A program made the position numbers and the translations under genes. This document shows positions 35,882 through 44,692 of a stretch of 64,000 nt of DNA, piece after piece. The stretch comes from Nonomuraea angiospora (GTDB lineage: Bacteria; Actinomycetota; Actinomycetes; Streptosporangiales; Streptosporangiaceae): the NCBI RefSeq assembly GCF_014873145.1, contig NZ_JADBEK010000001.1:7812001-7876000 (forward strand). The letters run 5' to 3'. Numbering within the stretch: position 1 is the first letter of the stretch; each line of letters begins with the position of its first letter. The notes beneath the pieces were generated by a model that saw only the letters and a program-made list of their open reading frames with translations, did not search any database and was not told where the DNA came from.

Positions 35882-36543
35882 GTCCAGGACGGATATCGCG
35901 CTTCCGCGAGGTCCTCGGCGAGGTCCTCCAGCGTGAGGTCGGCGTTCAACGTGGTGACGACCGCCTGCGTCAGGGGGCGAAAGGCATGGACGTGCCGTAT
36001 CGCGTCGAGGTCCACTGGCATTTCGTAGTAGTCCTCGGCGAACCGCTGGAACGCCTCCGGCGTCGGATCCACGAGCAGCGCGAACAGGTGGGCCGACCCG
36101 TCGGGGTCGTGCGCGCCGTCCGGATAGTCGATCTCGCCCACTCGCCAGGCGTCGTCGCCGGCCTCCCGCCAGAGACAGGCGGTCACGACGGGCATGCCGT
36201 CCTTGTCGCGGAACGCGGGCTCCTCCACACATCGGCGGAAGACATCAGGCACCGAGTCGAGCACTCCCGGCCACGGCCCGTCGTTCCCGTAGGGGCTCAT
36301 CGCCGCCTCGTGGTCGAAACCGCGCACGTAAGCGCCGCCCGCCATGAAGACGATGGAGTATTCGTCTCCGGAACCGTTCCGCATGGACGCCATCTCCTCT
36401 CCTGGGGCCCAACCGGCGTCGAAGGAGTGGCGGCGGCTCGCCCAGTCTGGGCTCAGAATGGCCTCCAGCACGGCCACGGACCGGCAGAAGTCACGGAGCA
36501 CGGGGACCTCGGGGAGAACGCGAGCGATGTCATGCGCAGTCAT
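35878..36543 (-). CDS. Hypothetical acidic protein
   Basis: 221 residues from ATG at 36543 (MTAHDIARVLPEVPVLRDFC). An in-frame ATG three codons earlier is also possible. No signal peptide. Strands and helices alternate (YSIVFMAGGAYVRGFDHEA, VVTACLWREAGDDAWRVGEI, then LFALLVDPTPEAFQRFAEDY). The overall look (single domain, acidic, aromatic) recalls immunity-type or SMI1-like proteins, but I cannot place it in a family. The 3' end overlaps the convergent MocR gene by 4 nt. Confidence 0.6.
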   Translation of the reverse strand: MTAHDIARVLPEVPVLRDFCRSVAVLEAILSPDWASRRHSFDAGWAPGEEMASMRNGSGDEYSIVFMAGGAYVRGFDHEAAMSPYGNDGPWPGVLDSVPDVFRRCVEEPAFRDKDGMPVVTACLWREAGDDAWRVGEIDYPDGAHDPDGSAHLFALLVDPTPEAFQRFAEDYYEMPVDLDAIRHVHAFRPLTQAVVTTLNADLTLEDLAEDLAEARYPSWT

Positions 36544-36606
36544 GCGCCTCATCCAACCGGGGTGCCGGCCGGTCATCGCACGCGGGGCTCGCGAAGGAGG
36601 GGCCAA

Positions 36607-36892
36607 CGCCCCAGGGTCTTTAAATAGGAGATGACCAAATTTATAATTTTGGGCATACATAAAGGAGGCTCACCTTTGCGGTTTCATAAGTACTTGACGG
36701 CGAGTTGAAGAGCCGCAAAATTTCACCTCCATAGAGATTGATGAAGAGAACTTTCAAGGATATCTTCATGATCGACCCGCCCTCCCCCACGGGCGGTGAG
36801 GTGTCGAAATGCTGACATGTCGCTAATCGACGCCGTTGGAACCGGGTGCCCAACCATATCCCCCCAGCACGCACCTGTTCAGAGAGGTGAGC
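36607..36892. other. AT-rich intergenic island with a vegetative-type promoter
   Basis: This region is markedly AT-richer than the window. It holds TTTAAA (36619-36624) and TATAAT (36642-36647) with a 17-bp spacer, then a consensus ribosome-binding site AAAGGAGG (36661-36668) before a TTG-started 10-codon frame (36676-36708). A GC hairpin CCGCCC/GGGCGG lies at about 36779-36797. On the other strand GGAGG precedes a 25-codon TTG frame ending in VCPKL. No larger gene is present. It may be the long leader of the M23 peptidase gene. Confidence 0.45.
36741..36815 (+). CDS. Candidate 24-residue peptide ending in Cys
   Basis: ATG at 36741 opens a frame for MKRTFKDIFMIDPPSPTGGE plus four more residues ending SKC. 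A second in-frame ATG at 36768 has AAGGA seven bases upstream. It lies downstream of the TATAAT promoter. Codon use is reasonable for the genome. It could be a leader peptide or a small signalling or RiPP-like peptide, but no modification enzyme is nearby, and chance is a real possibility. Confidence 0.25.
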   Translation: MKRTFKDIFMIDPPSPTGGEVSKC

Positions 36893-37801
36893 ATGCCCAC
36901 AATCGGCAGGCCGACCTGGCCCAAGGCCCTCAGACCCGCGATCACTGTCCTGTTGGTCACTGTCGCGGCGGCGCTGATTCCCCAGGCCGCCTCAGCGCAG
37001 GACGCCAGTGTCCTGGCTGTGTCTCACAAGAGCCCGTTCAACTGCGGTAAGACCTTCTACGCCAACAACTGGATCGGGACCCCCGCCCACAACCCGTCGG
37101 GTTCCATCGACTGGCAGGACTACGGGGGCGACGACATCAACGGCGAGACCGTGCGTGCCACCGCGGCGGGCACCGCGACGTTCAACGACGCGGGAAGCAC
37201 CAGCTACGGCAAGTGGATAGAGATCCGGCACAGTGACGGCACCAGGACCCGCTACGCCCACCTGGCGACCATGGTGAGGTCGGCCGGCAGCACGTTGAGC
37301 GTCAGCCAGGGCACCGTGATCGGGACCGTCGGCTCGACGGGCGGCTCGAACGCGCCGCACCTGCACTACGAGCAGCGCACCTCCACCGGCGCGATGGACA
37401 CCAGCCCGACCGTGGACGGCGTGACGGTGTCCCTGGGCCAGAAGAAGGCCATCACCAGCAGCAACGGCTGCGGCAGCAGCAACCCCTACACCCCCGAGGA
37501 GGTCTGCGGCAGCGGTTACTCGGTCATCGACTCGGCCGCTCTCACGGGTGGCCGCACGTACCTGCTCTACAACTCGGGTAACGGCTACAACTGCGTCGTG
37601 ACGCTGAAGTCGACGAACCTCGGCTCTGCGACGGCGGTGTCGGCCTTGCTGGAGCCGCAGGGCGAGAGCAGGACGACCGACTCGGGCAGCTACGACTACT
37701 ACGCGGGTCCCGTCAGGCGCGACGCGGCCGGGCAATGCGTCAAGTGGGGCGGCTCGGTCGGCAGCAGCTCCTACACCAGTGGCTTCGAACACTGCGACTG
37801 A
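36893..37801 (+). CDS. Secreted M23 family metallopeptidase
   Basis: 302 residues from ATG at 36893 with GAGAGG five bases upstream. Signal peptide about 1-36 ending in AASAQ. M23 catalytic domain at about 65-165: HNPSGSIDW supplies His and Asp zinc ligands (H-x6-D spacing), then GTATFNDAG and IEIRHSDGTRTRYAHLATM, and APHLHYEQ supplies the second His-x-His. M23 enzymes cut peptidoglycan cross-links. The C-terminal 110 residues, with several Cys and Tyr/Ser-rich strands, form an unassigned domain that could bind wall polymers. Confidence 0.88.
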   Translation: MPTIGRPTWPKALRPAITVLLVTVAAALIPQAASAQDASVLAVSHKSPFNCGKTFYANNWIGTPAHNPSGSIDWQDYGGDDINGETVRATAAGTATFNDAGSTSYGKWIEIRHSDGTRTRYAHLATMVRSAGSTLSVSQGTVIGTVGSTGGSNAPHLHYEQRTSTGAMDTSPTVDGVTVSLGQKKAITSSNGCGSSNPYTPEEVCGSGYSVIDSAALTGGRTYLLYNSGNGYNCVVTLKSTNLGSATAVSALLEPQGESRTTDSGSYDYYAGPVRRDAAGQCVKWGGSVGSSSYTSGFEHCD

Positions 37802-37812
37802 AAGTGTGACGT

Positions 37813-37848
37813 CAATGGCCACTCTCCGGTCGCGGGGGGTGGCCATTG
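37813..37848 (+). terminator. Bidirectional hairpin between M23 and cvnD
   Basis: A perfect 10-bp stem CAATGGCCAC / GTGGCCATTG with a 16-nt loop, 11 nt after the peptidase stop and 52 nt from the convergent conservon end. It has no U-run on either side, but its strength and position suit a terminator for both genes. Confidence 0.65.
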
Positions 37849-37900
37849 CGCCGCCGCCGCATCGACCGCCGCCCGGCACCGGTCCCGAGTTGGCGGGGCG

Positions 37901-38497
37901 TCAGGCCACGGGGTGCGGTGCGGTGCGGGACCGGTCGGCCAGTAGGTGGTCGATGAGCGCGAGCAGCACGTCGCGGGCCGCCGCCCGGTCGCGGGCGTCG
38001 CAGAGCACCAGCGGCACCTGCGGGTCGAGATCGAGCGCCTTGCGGATCTCCTCCTGCGTCCGGTCCTTGACGCCGTGGAAGCAGTTGACGCCGACGACGA
38101 AGGGGATGCCGCGGCTCTCGAAGAAGTCGATCGACGCGAAGCTCACGTCCAGCCGCCGGGTGTCGACCAGGACGACCGCGCCCATGGCCCCGTGGACCAG
38201 GTCGTTCCACATGAACCAGAAGCGTTCCTGCCCGGGGGTGCCGAACAGGTAGAGCACCAGGTCACGGTTGATGGTGATGCGCCCGAAGTCCAGCGCGACG
38301 GTGGTGGTGGACTTGCCGCTCACGCCGTCCAGATCGTCGACGCCGACGCTGGCGTGGGTGAGGTACTCCTCCGTACGCAGGGGGGCGACCTCGCTCACCG
38401 CGCCGACCATGGTCGTCTTCCCGACGCCGAACCCACCGGCGATAAGGATCTTCACTGCCAGGGGAGCGTCGTCCTGGTCAGAGCTTGCGTAGGCCAT
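37901..38497 (-). CDS. cvnD: Conservon GTPase (CvnD-like)
   Basis: 198 residues from ATG at 38497. P-loop GGFGVGKTTM (G1), switch II-like FGTPGQERFWFMWNDL, and GVNCFHG near the base-recognition loop. This is the small Ras/Rab-like GTPase of actinomycete conservons, which acts with a membrane histidine-kinase-like protein, a roadblock protein and a DUF742 protein as a eukaryote-like G-protein complex. It overlaps cvnC by 20 nt. Confidence 0.93.
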   Translation of the reverse strand: MAYASSDQDDAPLAVKILIAGGFGVGKTTMVGAVSEVAPLRTEEYLTHASVGVDDLDGVSGKSTTTVALDFGRITINRDLVLYLFGTPGQERFWFMWNDLVHGAMGAVVLVDTRRLDVSFASIDFFESRGIPFVVGVNCFHGVKDRTQEEIRKALDLDPQVPLVLCDARDRAAARDVLLALIDHLLADRSRTAPHPVA

Positions 38498-38876
38498 CCC
38501 GCACCGCCTCAAGAATTGTCACATCAGGAGCACCGCCCGCCTGGGCGAAGGCCAGCGGTGGCCGGGCCCGCATCTGACCGTTCTCGATCAGATCGCCAAT
38601 GAGGATCTTGGTCACTGACACCGGGAGGTTCAGCGCTGAGGCGACTTCGGCCACCGCCAGCGGCCGCTCGCACAAGGTCAAGATGGTGCGGTGCTCCGGC
38701 TGCATGCGCCTCAGCCCGCGTCCGGTCTGCGAAGAGCCGCCGGAGATCGAGGTCACCAGCGTGATCAGTGTGAGGTCGTCCCGCTCGGGGGCGGTCCGTC
38801 CGCCGGTGATCGTATAGGGGCGGACAAGGGGCTCGTCGGCGTCATCGTCGTCGAACCCCTCAGTCCAGTGCTTCAT
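38478..38876 (-). CDS. cvnC: Conservon DUF742 protein (CvnC-like)
   Basis: 132 residues. VRPYTITGGRTAP near the start and LPVSVTKILIGDLIENGQMR with a winged-helix look at about 85-105 are characteristic of DUF742. These proteins couple the roadblock and GTPase components. Overlaps cvnB by 4 nt and cvnD by 20 nt. Confidence 0.93.
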   Translation of the reverse strand: MKHWTEGFDDDDADEPLVRPYTITGGRTAPERDDLTLITLVTSISGGSSQTGRGLRRMQPEHRTILTLCERPLAVAEVASALNLPVSVTKILIGDLIENGQMRARPPLAFAQAGGAPDVTILEAVRDGLRKL

Positions 38877-39307
38877 CCGCGTCTCCCCGCGTCATCGGCC
38901 TGCGGGGTACGCGCGTCGGTGCCCAGCTTCTGGCCGACCTGCTGGACCAGGGTGTGCATCGCGACGCTCATCAGCTCGGCGTCCACCTCCTGGGAGGCGA
39001 CCACGGCCAGATGGGTGCCGCGGCCGGCGATCGTGATGAACAGCCACAGCTCGGCCATCTCGATGATGACCTGTTGGACCGGTCCGCCGCTGAAGAGCTG
39101 CCCCACGCCGCGCGCCAGGCTCTGCTGGCCGGTGGCGATCGCGGCGAGGCGCTCGGCGTCCGAGCGCTCGATGGACCGGGACCGGCTGATCACCAGGCCG
39201 TCGTCGGACAGCACGATGGCGTGCCGGGTGCCCGCGACCTGATCGACCAGGCCGTCCAGGAGCCAGTCCAGGTCTGCGTTGGTGGCGGTGGTTCGCTGCG
39301 TCATCAT
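38873..39307 (-). CDS. cvnB: Conservon roadblock/LC7 protein (CvnB-like)
   Basis: 144 residues: LDWLLDGLVDQVAGTRHAIV, LSDDGLVISRS, ERLAAIATGQQSLARGVGQL, then the beta strands VIIEMAELWLFITIAGRGTH. This is the roadblock/LC7 fold, which acts as a GTPase-activating or scaffold subunit for the CvnD GTPase. The start (ATGATG) overlaps the CvnA stop. Confidence 0.94.
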   Translation of the reverse strand: MMTQRTTATNADLDWLLDGLVDQVAGTRHAIVLSDDGLVISRSRSIERSDAERLAAIATGQQSLARGVGQLFSGGPVQQVIIEMAELWLFITIAGRGTHLAVVASQEVDAELMSVAMHTLVQQVGQKLGTDARTPQADDAGRRG

Positions 39308-41703
39308 CGATCTTCCGTCGTAGGTGAACCGGGCTCGGGGGATCCGTCCGGCCGGGGCTGGAAGGCGTCATCACCGGTCCGGCGCCTGCGAGACTGCCTC
39401 TGGAACGCGCCGATTGTCGCACTGGATCGGCTGGGCTGCTCGCGTGGGGCCCAGGCCTCCTGTTCGGTCTGTTCATCCCTGTTCGCCGGGACCTTGAGCT
39501 CGGTGACCAGGCTGGCCTGGCGCACCCGCTGGGGCAGCGGCCGGCGGGCGGACGGCGGCAGGGCGTCGTCCGGGATCCCGTCGGGCGCTGTCACGTACGC
39601 CATCGCGCGCCCCCTGGTGCGGGTCGGCAACTGCCCGTCCTCGCGGGGAGCCGCCGGCTCCTTCTGCGGCTGAGGCTCTGGCCGGGTCACCTCCGGCGCC
39701 GGAGCGGCCTCCTCGGGCACCACCTGCGGACGGTCCACCACCAGCGCTTCGGGGAGCAGCACGATGACCCGGGTGCCGCCGAAGGCCGACGACCGCAGCT
39801 CCACCTGCAGGCCCAGGCTCGCGGCGAGCCGGGCGACCACGTACAGGCCGAGCCGGACGTCGTCGGCGTGGGTCATCACGTCGAGCCGTGGCGGCGACTT
39901 CATCAGGGCGTTGGCGGCGGCGTACTGCTCGGCCTCCATGCCCAGGCCGCGGTCCTCGATCTCCACGGCGACGCCCCGGCTGACCGGTGCGGCCCGCACC
40001 TCGACGGGGGTCATCGGCTTGGAGAAGGTGGTGGCGTTCTCCATGAGCTCCGCCAGGACGTGGACGAGCGGTCCCACCGCGCGCTCGTTCACCCAGGTCT
40101 CGCCCTCGACGTCGATCGAGATCCGCCGGTAGTCCTGGACCTCGCCCTGCGCGGAGCGCAGCACGTCGAGCAGGTGTACCGGTTTGCGCCAGCGGCGCTG
40201 CGGCTGCCCGCCGCCGAGGATCACCAGGTTCTCCTCGTAGCGGCGCAGGCGGGCGGTGAGGTGGTCCAGGTCGAACAGGCCCTCCAGCACCTCGGGGTCC
40301 TCGTGCTTGCGTTCCAGCTCGTCGAGCTTCTTCAGCTGCAGGCCGATGAGGATCTGGGTACGGCGGGCGATGCGCTGGAGCATGCGCTGGAAGCCGCGGT
40401 GCTGTTCGGCCTGCCGCACGGCGGTGAAGACCGCGCTGCGGCGGGCCAGGTTGAGGGCCTGCCCCAGCTCGCCGAGCTCGTCGGGGGTGGGCTCGAGCAT
40501 GTGCACTTCGGCGTCCACGTCGACGTCCTCGCCGCGCTCCAGCCGGGCGACCACCTTGGGCAGCCGCTCCTGGAGCTCATGGGCGTCCTCGCGCAGGTGG
40601 AGGATGCGCCGGCGAAGGATGGAGGTGAGGCGCCAGCTCGTGAAGATGACCAGGCCCAGGGCGAGCAGGCCGACGCTGGTGACGCTGATGAAGATCACGA
40701 AGAGCATGCCGGCGTGGTCGTAGCCGATCTTGCTGACGTCGGCGAGCCGGAGCCGCAGGAGCTGCGTCACCTGCTCGGTGACCGCGTCCGCCGAGGAGCG
40801 CCACGCGGCGCTGTCCTCCCGCAGCGTCACCTGGTTGCCGCCCGCCGGAGTCAACCGCTCTTCCAGGGCGGTCATGGTCTGCCACGCCTTGCCGGTCATC
40901 AGCGTCTCGTACCGCTTCTCGTCGCCGATGAGGCTGGGGATCACCTGCGACCTCAGGAGGTGCTTCCTGGTGCCGGCGGCGTCCATGACGAGGCCGTACT
41001 CGTCCCTCGTCAGGCGCCCCGACTTCCAGCCGCGGGCCAGGACGGCGTCCTCGCGGCCGATCACGTTGACGACCCAGAAGAGGTCGACCAGGGTCTGCGC
41101 GCTGCTGTTCACCTCGCCCTCGTCGGTGTGGCTGAGGACGGTCAGCACGCGCAGGTCCGACTCGATGACTCCGCTGTAGTAGTCGAACGCCTTCTGCGGG
41201 CTGGCCCAACCGGCGTCCACCGCCCGGCGCTGCTCGTCGAGGAGGTTGAGGCTGCGGTCGGTACGGGCGATGGCGTCGGCGAGCCCCTCCGGCCCCTTGC
41301 CGGTGTCCAGGGCCGTCAGGGGGCGGAAGGCGCTCACGGCCTGGTCGGTCACCGCGCGCTGCTTGGCGAGCTTGGCCGGGGCGGCGCCACCGGGGTCGGC
41401 CTGCGTCTCCGCGGTGAGCCGCCGCTCCTTGTCGAGGCTGAAGAACAGGTCGGACGCGGGTACGCCGACGGTCTTGGTGGCCAGGTCCATCTGGGCCTTC
41501 TCGGCCCGCCACTGGGAGGACAGCTGGAACATGCCCGAGGCCAGCAGCGGGGTGAAGGTCAGGCTCGGCACGAACACGATGATGAGCAGCACCGTACGCA
41601 GGGGCAGCCGGCGAACACCGGCCAGCCGCCGCGGCTGGGACGACGCGCTCCCGTCGCCCACGGTCTCCGTCCGCCGTCGCCCGACCCTGCCCCATCCAGC
41701 CAC
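39304..41703 (-). CDS. cvnA: Conservon sensor histidine-kinase-like protein (CvnA-like)
   Basis: About 799 residues from GTG at 41703, 12 nt after GAGGAG. A TTG 33 nt upstream is the alternative. TM helices at about 36-57 and 330-352 flank an extracytoplasmic NIT-type sensor domain. HAMP-like region follows, then a dimerisation helix and HATPase_c: ELMENATTFSKPMTPVEV, EDRGLGM, GLYVVARLAASLGL. The canonical phospho-His box is not evident, as in other CvnA proteins. The roughly 140-residue C-terminal tail is disordered (Pro/Glu/Arg). It heads the cvnABCD operon. Confidence 0.92.
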   Translation of the reverse strand: MAGWGRVGRRRTETVGDGSASSQPRRLAGVRRLPLRTVLLIIVFVPSLTFTPLLASGMFQLSSQWRAEKAQMDLATKTVGVPASDLFFSLDKERRLTAETQADPGGAAPAKLAKQRAVTDQAVSAFRPLTALDTGKGPEGLADAIARTDRSLNLLDEQRRAVDAGWASPQKAFDYYSGVIESDLRVLTVLSHTDEGEVNSSAQTLVDLFWVVNVIGREDAVLARGWKSGRLTRDEYGLVMDAAGTRKHLLRSQVIPSLIGDEKRYETLMTGKAWQTMTALEERLTPAGGNQVTLREDSAAWRSSADAVTEQVTQLLRLRLADVSKIGYDHAGMLFVIFISVTSVGLLALGLVIFTSWRLTSILRRRILHLREDAHELQERLPKVVARLERGEDVDVDAEVHMLEPTPDELGELGQALNLARRSAVFTAVRQAEQHRGFQRMLQRIARRTQILIGLQLKKLDELERKHEDPEVLEGLFDLDHLTARLRRYEENLVILGGGQPQRRWRKPVHLLDVLRSAQGEVQDYRRISIDVEGETWVNERAVGPLVHVLAELMENATTFSKPMTPVEVRAAPVSRGVAVEIEDRGLGMEAEQYAAANALMKSPPRLDVMTHADDVRLGLYVVARLAASLGLQVELRSSAFGGTRVIVLLPEALVVDRPQVVPEEAAPAPEVTRPEPQPQKEPAAPREDGQLPTRTRGRAMAYVTAPDGIPDDALPPSARRPLPQRVRQASLVTELKVPANRDEQTEQEAWAPREQPSRSSATIGAFQRQSRRRRTGDDAFQPRPDGSPEPGSPTTEDR

Positions 41704-41789
41704 GTGCAGGACACTCTCCTCACCAATCGGTGACAATCACCCAACTAGGCGATAGGTGCCTGATAGTAGCCATCTGGCAGTTGAGTCGA

Positions 41790-41810
41790 AAGCCCCGCTT
41801 CGCCGGGCTT
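41790..41810 (-). terminator. Hairpin downstream of the arabinofuranosidase remnant
   Basis: AAGCCC / GGGCTT 6-bp stem extended inside by GC pairs around a small loop, 51 nt past the leftward stop and followed on that strand by TTTCG. It fits a factor-independent terminator. The conservon promoter must lie just beyond it (41704-41789). Confidence 0.5.
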
Positions 41811-41861
41811 CGTCGCTCACCGGATTGCCGCCCCCGGCGCGGGCCGGGAGCGGCGGCGGGG

Positions 41862-42782
41862 TCACTTGTAGCCGGCGGCGACGATGTTGGCCTGGACCGC
41901 GTTCTCGGTGGCGTCCGTCGGATAGCCGGAGGTCATCACGCCTTCGTAGAAGGTGCCGGCGGAGCTGTTGCAGTTGTCGCCGCCGATGCCGAGGATGATG
42001 GCCCCTTCCTTCTTCATCGGGTTGTAGCCCGCGGCGTTGGGGCGTGCGCCGTTGTAGTAGGTGGACAGGTTGCCCGACTGGGCGTTGCCGGCCCGGATGG
42101 ACCAGTGGTTCGGCTCGCCCTTGACGATGGCGGTCAGGTAGCGGTGGCTGACGGTCGGGTTGCCGGCGTTGTAGCCGGGGTTCGCGCCGGAGAACAGGCC
42201 GTTCTCCAGGCCGGCCATGACCCAGGGGCCGTTGCCGGTGCCGTAGCCCCAGACCTTGATGTTGCCGAAGTAGATGGCCTCCATGGTGCCGTTGCCGTTG
42301 TCGCGGCTGTTGGTCTCGGCGTTGCCGTAGTCGAAGCAGCAGCCGCCGTTGTAGTGCGTGCCGTCGAAGACGGCGTACAGGCCTTCCGGCTGGTCGCCCC
42401 TGGCGATGCCGTTGGTGTTGTTGTTGCGGTAGCCGGTGCCGGGGGCCACGAACACGCCGTACGCCTTGTGGCCGTTGATCGTGGTCGGTGCCGCGGTCGC
42501 GTTCGCGAGGTTGTCGTATCCGCCCGCGCTCAGGACGCCGATGTTCTGCGTGGTGTTGTCCGAGGAGCGGCGTACCTGGTGGAGCGAGCCGTTGTAGGAC
42601 CCGTACAGAGCACGGGTCGTGCTGTGCGCCGCCACACACGGCGTGCCGCCCGAGGCGTAGAGGTCACACGGCTGGTTCGACGACGGCGGCGGCGTGACGG
42701 TGGGGCTGGGGGTGGAGACGCCGCCGGTGCAGGTGACGCCGTTCAGGGCGAAGCTCGACGGACGGTCCCCGGCGGAGAGCGA
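41862..42782 (-). pseudogene. Decayed secreted alpha-L-arabinofuranosidase (GH54/AbfB catalytic domain with CBM2 tail)
   Basis: The open frame begins right after an in-frame TAA (42783-42785) with the last residues of a CBM2-type domain (DRPSSFALNGVTCTGG), a Thr/Pro linker, then an AbfB catalytic domain (CDLYASGGTPCVAAHSTTRA, KAYGVFVAPGTGYRNN, GTMEAIYFGN, KEGAIILGIGGDN). Two lesions are visible. The start, signal peptide and most of the CBM2 are missing. Inside the catalytic domain, SAGG is joined directly to YDNLA, skipping about 45 residues present in relatives (the C..TC..TIYDQSGNGN region). A GTG at 42635 lacks a ribosome-binding site. It is almost certainly non-functional. Confidence 0.8.
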
Positions 42783-42785
42783 TTA

Positions 42786-43098
42786 GTCAACGAGCCCGGA
42801 TTCCCGGGCTTCCGGACCCCCGCTGAGCTGGGGCTCGGCACCTGGACGAACCGGTCGGAGCCGAAACTTTCACCCGTTTATTCGGAAACGATCGGTAGAT
42901 CGCTCGGGGCTCCTGGGACAGATGGGCCCAAACACAAAAATCGTGATTACATACGACCCTTGGGCTTTGACGTGCTATTTGCGATTAACGAGGTAACTGA
43001 GAATATCTGTATGGGTATGTCCGGTTCCATCTGAGTGTCCGTCGAAATGGCGGATGCCAGGTTCCGGACCGATCTATCCATGAACGGAAACGAGACAC
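42786..43098. other. Intergenic region with one hairpin
   Basis: Contains a 7-bp hairpin AGCCCGG-ATTC-CCGGGCT at 42793-42810, then about 250 nt of lower GC with no convincing gene. TTGACG at 42967-42972 is a possible -35, but no clear -10 is spaced correctly. It should carry the promoter of the secreted protein at 43099 and the junction of the arabinofuranosidase deletion. Confidence 0.4.
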
Positions 43099-43506
43099 GT
43101 GAACACCAACAGTCGGCGGACGCGAGGGCGGCTCGCAGCACTAGCTATCACCGGCGCGGTCGCCGGTGTCATGCTTCTTCCACTGGGTCAGGGGGTGGCC
43201 TCCGCGACCGCGGCCGGCGGCCCGCCGCCCACTCCTCGTAAGGTGACCCGCGTGGTGCAGCAGGCCGCGCCGAGGGTCGTCACCCACGAGAAGCCCGTCT
43301 TCATTCCTCGGCCCATCCGTCAGGGGCGCGAGCGCGTCTTCGTGGACGTGGAGAACCGCAACCGCAACTTCAACAGGCAGGAGCGCCGGCGGAACGTCAT
43401 GCACCGCCACCACGAGCACCAGGACCACCAGAAGCAGGAGAACGACGGCACCTGGAGCGACAACAACCAGGGCCCGGAGTGGTCGGAAGACACCTCGTCG
43501 GAGTGA
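43099..43506 (+). CDS. Small secreted protein with a His/Asn/Arg-rich tail
   Basis: 135 residues from GTG. Signal peptide about 1-38 (RGRLAALAITGAVAGVMLLP core, cleavage near ASATA). The mature part is basic then strongly polar: NRNRNFNRQERRRN, HRHHEHQDHQKQEN, then an acidic end. No cysteines, no domain recognised. It may bind metal through the His cluster or be a disordered wall-associated protein. Confidence 0.6.
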   Translation: MNTNSRRTRGRLAALAITGAVAGVMLLPLGQGVASATAAGGPPPTPRKVTRVVQQAAPRVVTHEKPVFIPRPIRQGRERVFVDVENRNRNFNRQERRRNVMHRHHEHQDHQKQENDGTWSDNNQGPEWSEDTSSE

Positions 43507-43653
43507 GGGTTTCTTCCGCTGACACCGCGGCCGGCGCCAGGTGAAAGTGGCGCGCACCTTCTCGGTGACAGCGGACGATCTCGGCGTCGAGGAACAGTGG
43601 AGTGGCTTGGTCCATTGTTCCCGACGCCGAACTCGGCGTTAGGCTTCGGCCAC

Positions 43654-44682
43654 ATGGATGTGCTCTTTCCTCCCAAGCTGAACGCAGGCGACGTCATACG
43701 CGTGGTGGCACCGGCCAGGTCCCGCGCGATGGTGATGGAGCACGATCACAGCGACCTCATCAGGTCCCGGTTCGGCGAGCTCGGCCTGACGCTCTCGTAC
43801 GGCGCCCACGTCGATGAGCGGGACGCGTTCGACTCCTCCAGCGTCGCCTCCCGGGTCGCCGATCTGCACGAGGCCTTCGCGGACCCGTCGGTGGCGGGGA
43901 TCCTGACGGTCATCGGCGGCTACAACTGCAACGAACTCCTGCCGTACCTGGACTGGGACCTGATCCGCGCCAACCCCAAGATCTTGTGCGGCTATTCCGA
44001 CATCACCGCCCTCCAGAACGCCATCCTCGCCCGCACCGGGCTGGTCACCTACTCCGGTCCGCACTGGTCGACGTTCGGGATGCGAGATCACCTCGAGGAG
44101 ACCCTGCACTGGTTCACCTCGGTCATGTTCGACACCGCTCCGGTCGCGCTGACCCCGGCGGCGCGGTGGAGCGACGATCTGTGGTTCCTCGACCAGGACA
44201 AGCGCGAACTGATCCCCAACGAGGGATGGTGGCCGCTGCGGCCCGGCACCGCCGAGGGGCGCATCGTCGGCGGCAATCTGAGCACGCTGAGCCTGCTGCG
44301 GGGCACTCCCTACATGCCGTCCCTCGACGGCGCGATCCTGATCGTCGAGGACGACTTCGAGTCGCACCCGCCGAGGTTCGCGCGTGACCTGACGTCGCTG
44401 CTGCAGCTTCCCGACGCCCCGAAGATCCGAGGGCTGGCGATCGGACGGTTCCAGCAGGCCAGCGGCATGTCCCGGCTGCTGCTGGAACAGATCATCGCCA
44501 CCCAGCCGGCGCTGAGCCGCATCCCCGTCCTGGCCAACATCGACGTCGGCCACACCACCCCCTTGGCCACCTTCCCGATCGGCGGCCAGGCCCGGCTCAC
44601 CGTCACCGTCGGGGGTGGTGACGCCGCCACTGCCACTGACACCGACTCTGGGACGACGAGCCTGACGCTGCTGCGCCACTGA
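43654..44682 (+). CDS. S66 family LD-carboxypeptidase / MccF-like peptidase
   Basis: 342 residues. PPKLNAGDVIRVVAPARS at the start, nucleophile Ser in the elbow LCGYSDITALQ, GGYNCNELLPYLDW, LIVEDD with the catalytic Glu, and NIDVGHTTPLATFPIGG with the catalytic His. S66 enzymes cut LD bonds in peptidoglycan peptides or inactivate microcin-C-like nucleotide-peptides. The full-length MccF-type loop suggests the latter is possible. ATG at 43654 follows TAGGCT by 8 nt without a ribosome-binding site, consistent with a leaderless mRNA. Confidence 0.9.
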   Translation: MDVLFPPKLNAGDVIRVVAPARSRAMVMEHDHSDLIRSRFGELGLTLSYGAHVDERDAFDSSSVASRVADLHEAFADPSVAGILTVIGGYNCNELLPYLDWDLIRANPKILCGYSDITALQNAILARTGLVTYSGPHWSTFGMRDHLEETLHWFTSVMFDTAPVALTPAARWSDDLWFLDQDKRELIPNEGWWPLRPGTAEGRIVGGNLSTLSLLRGTPYMPSLDGAILIVEDDFESHPPRFARDLTSLLQLPDAPKIRGLAIGRFQQASGMSRLLLEQIIATQPALSRIPVLANIDVGHTTPLATFPIGGQARLTVTVGGGDAATATDTDSGTTSLTLLRH

Positions 44683-44692
44683 CCACCGGGTC

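Noticed and set aside
36641-36874. Leftward 77-codon frame in the AT-rich island
   Set aside because: Its N-terminal part overlaps the M23 upstream region without a binding site and the composition is mixed. Only the shorter peptides are kept as candidates.
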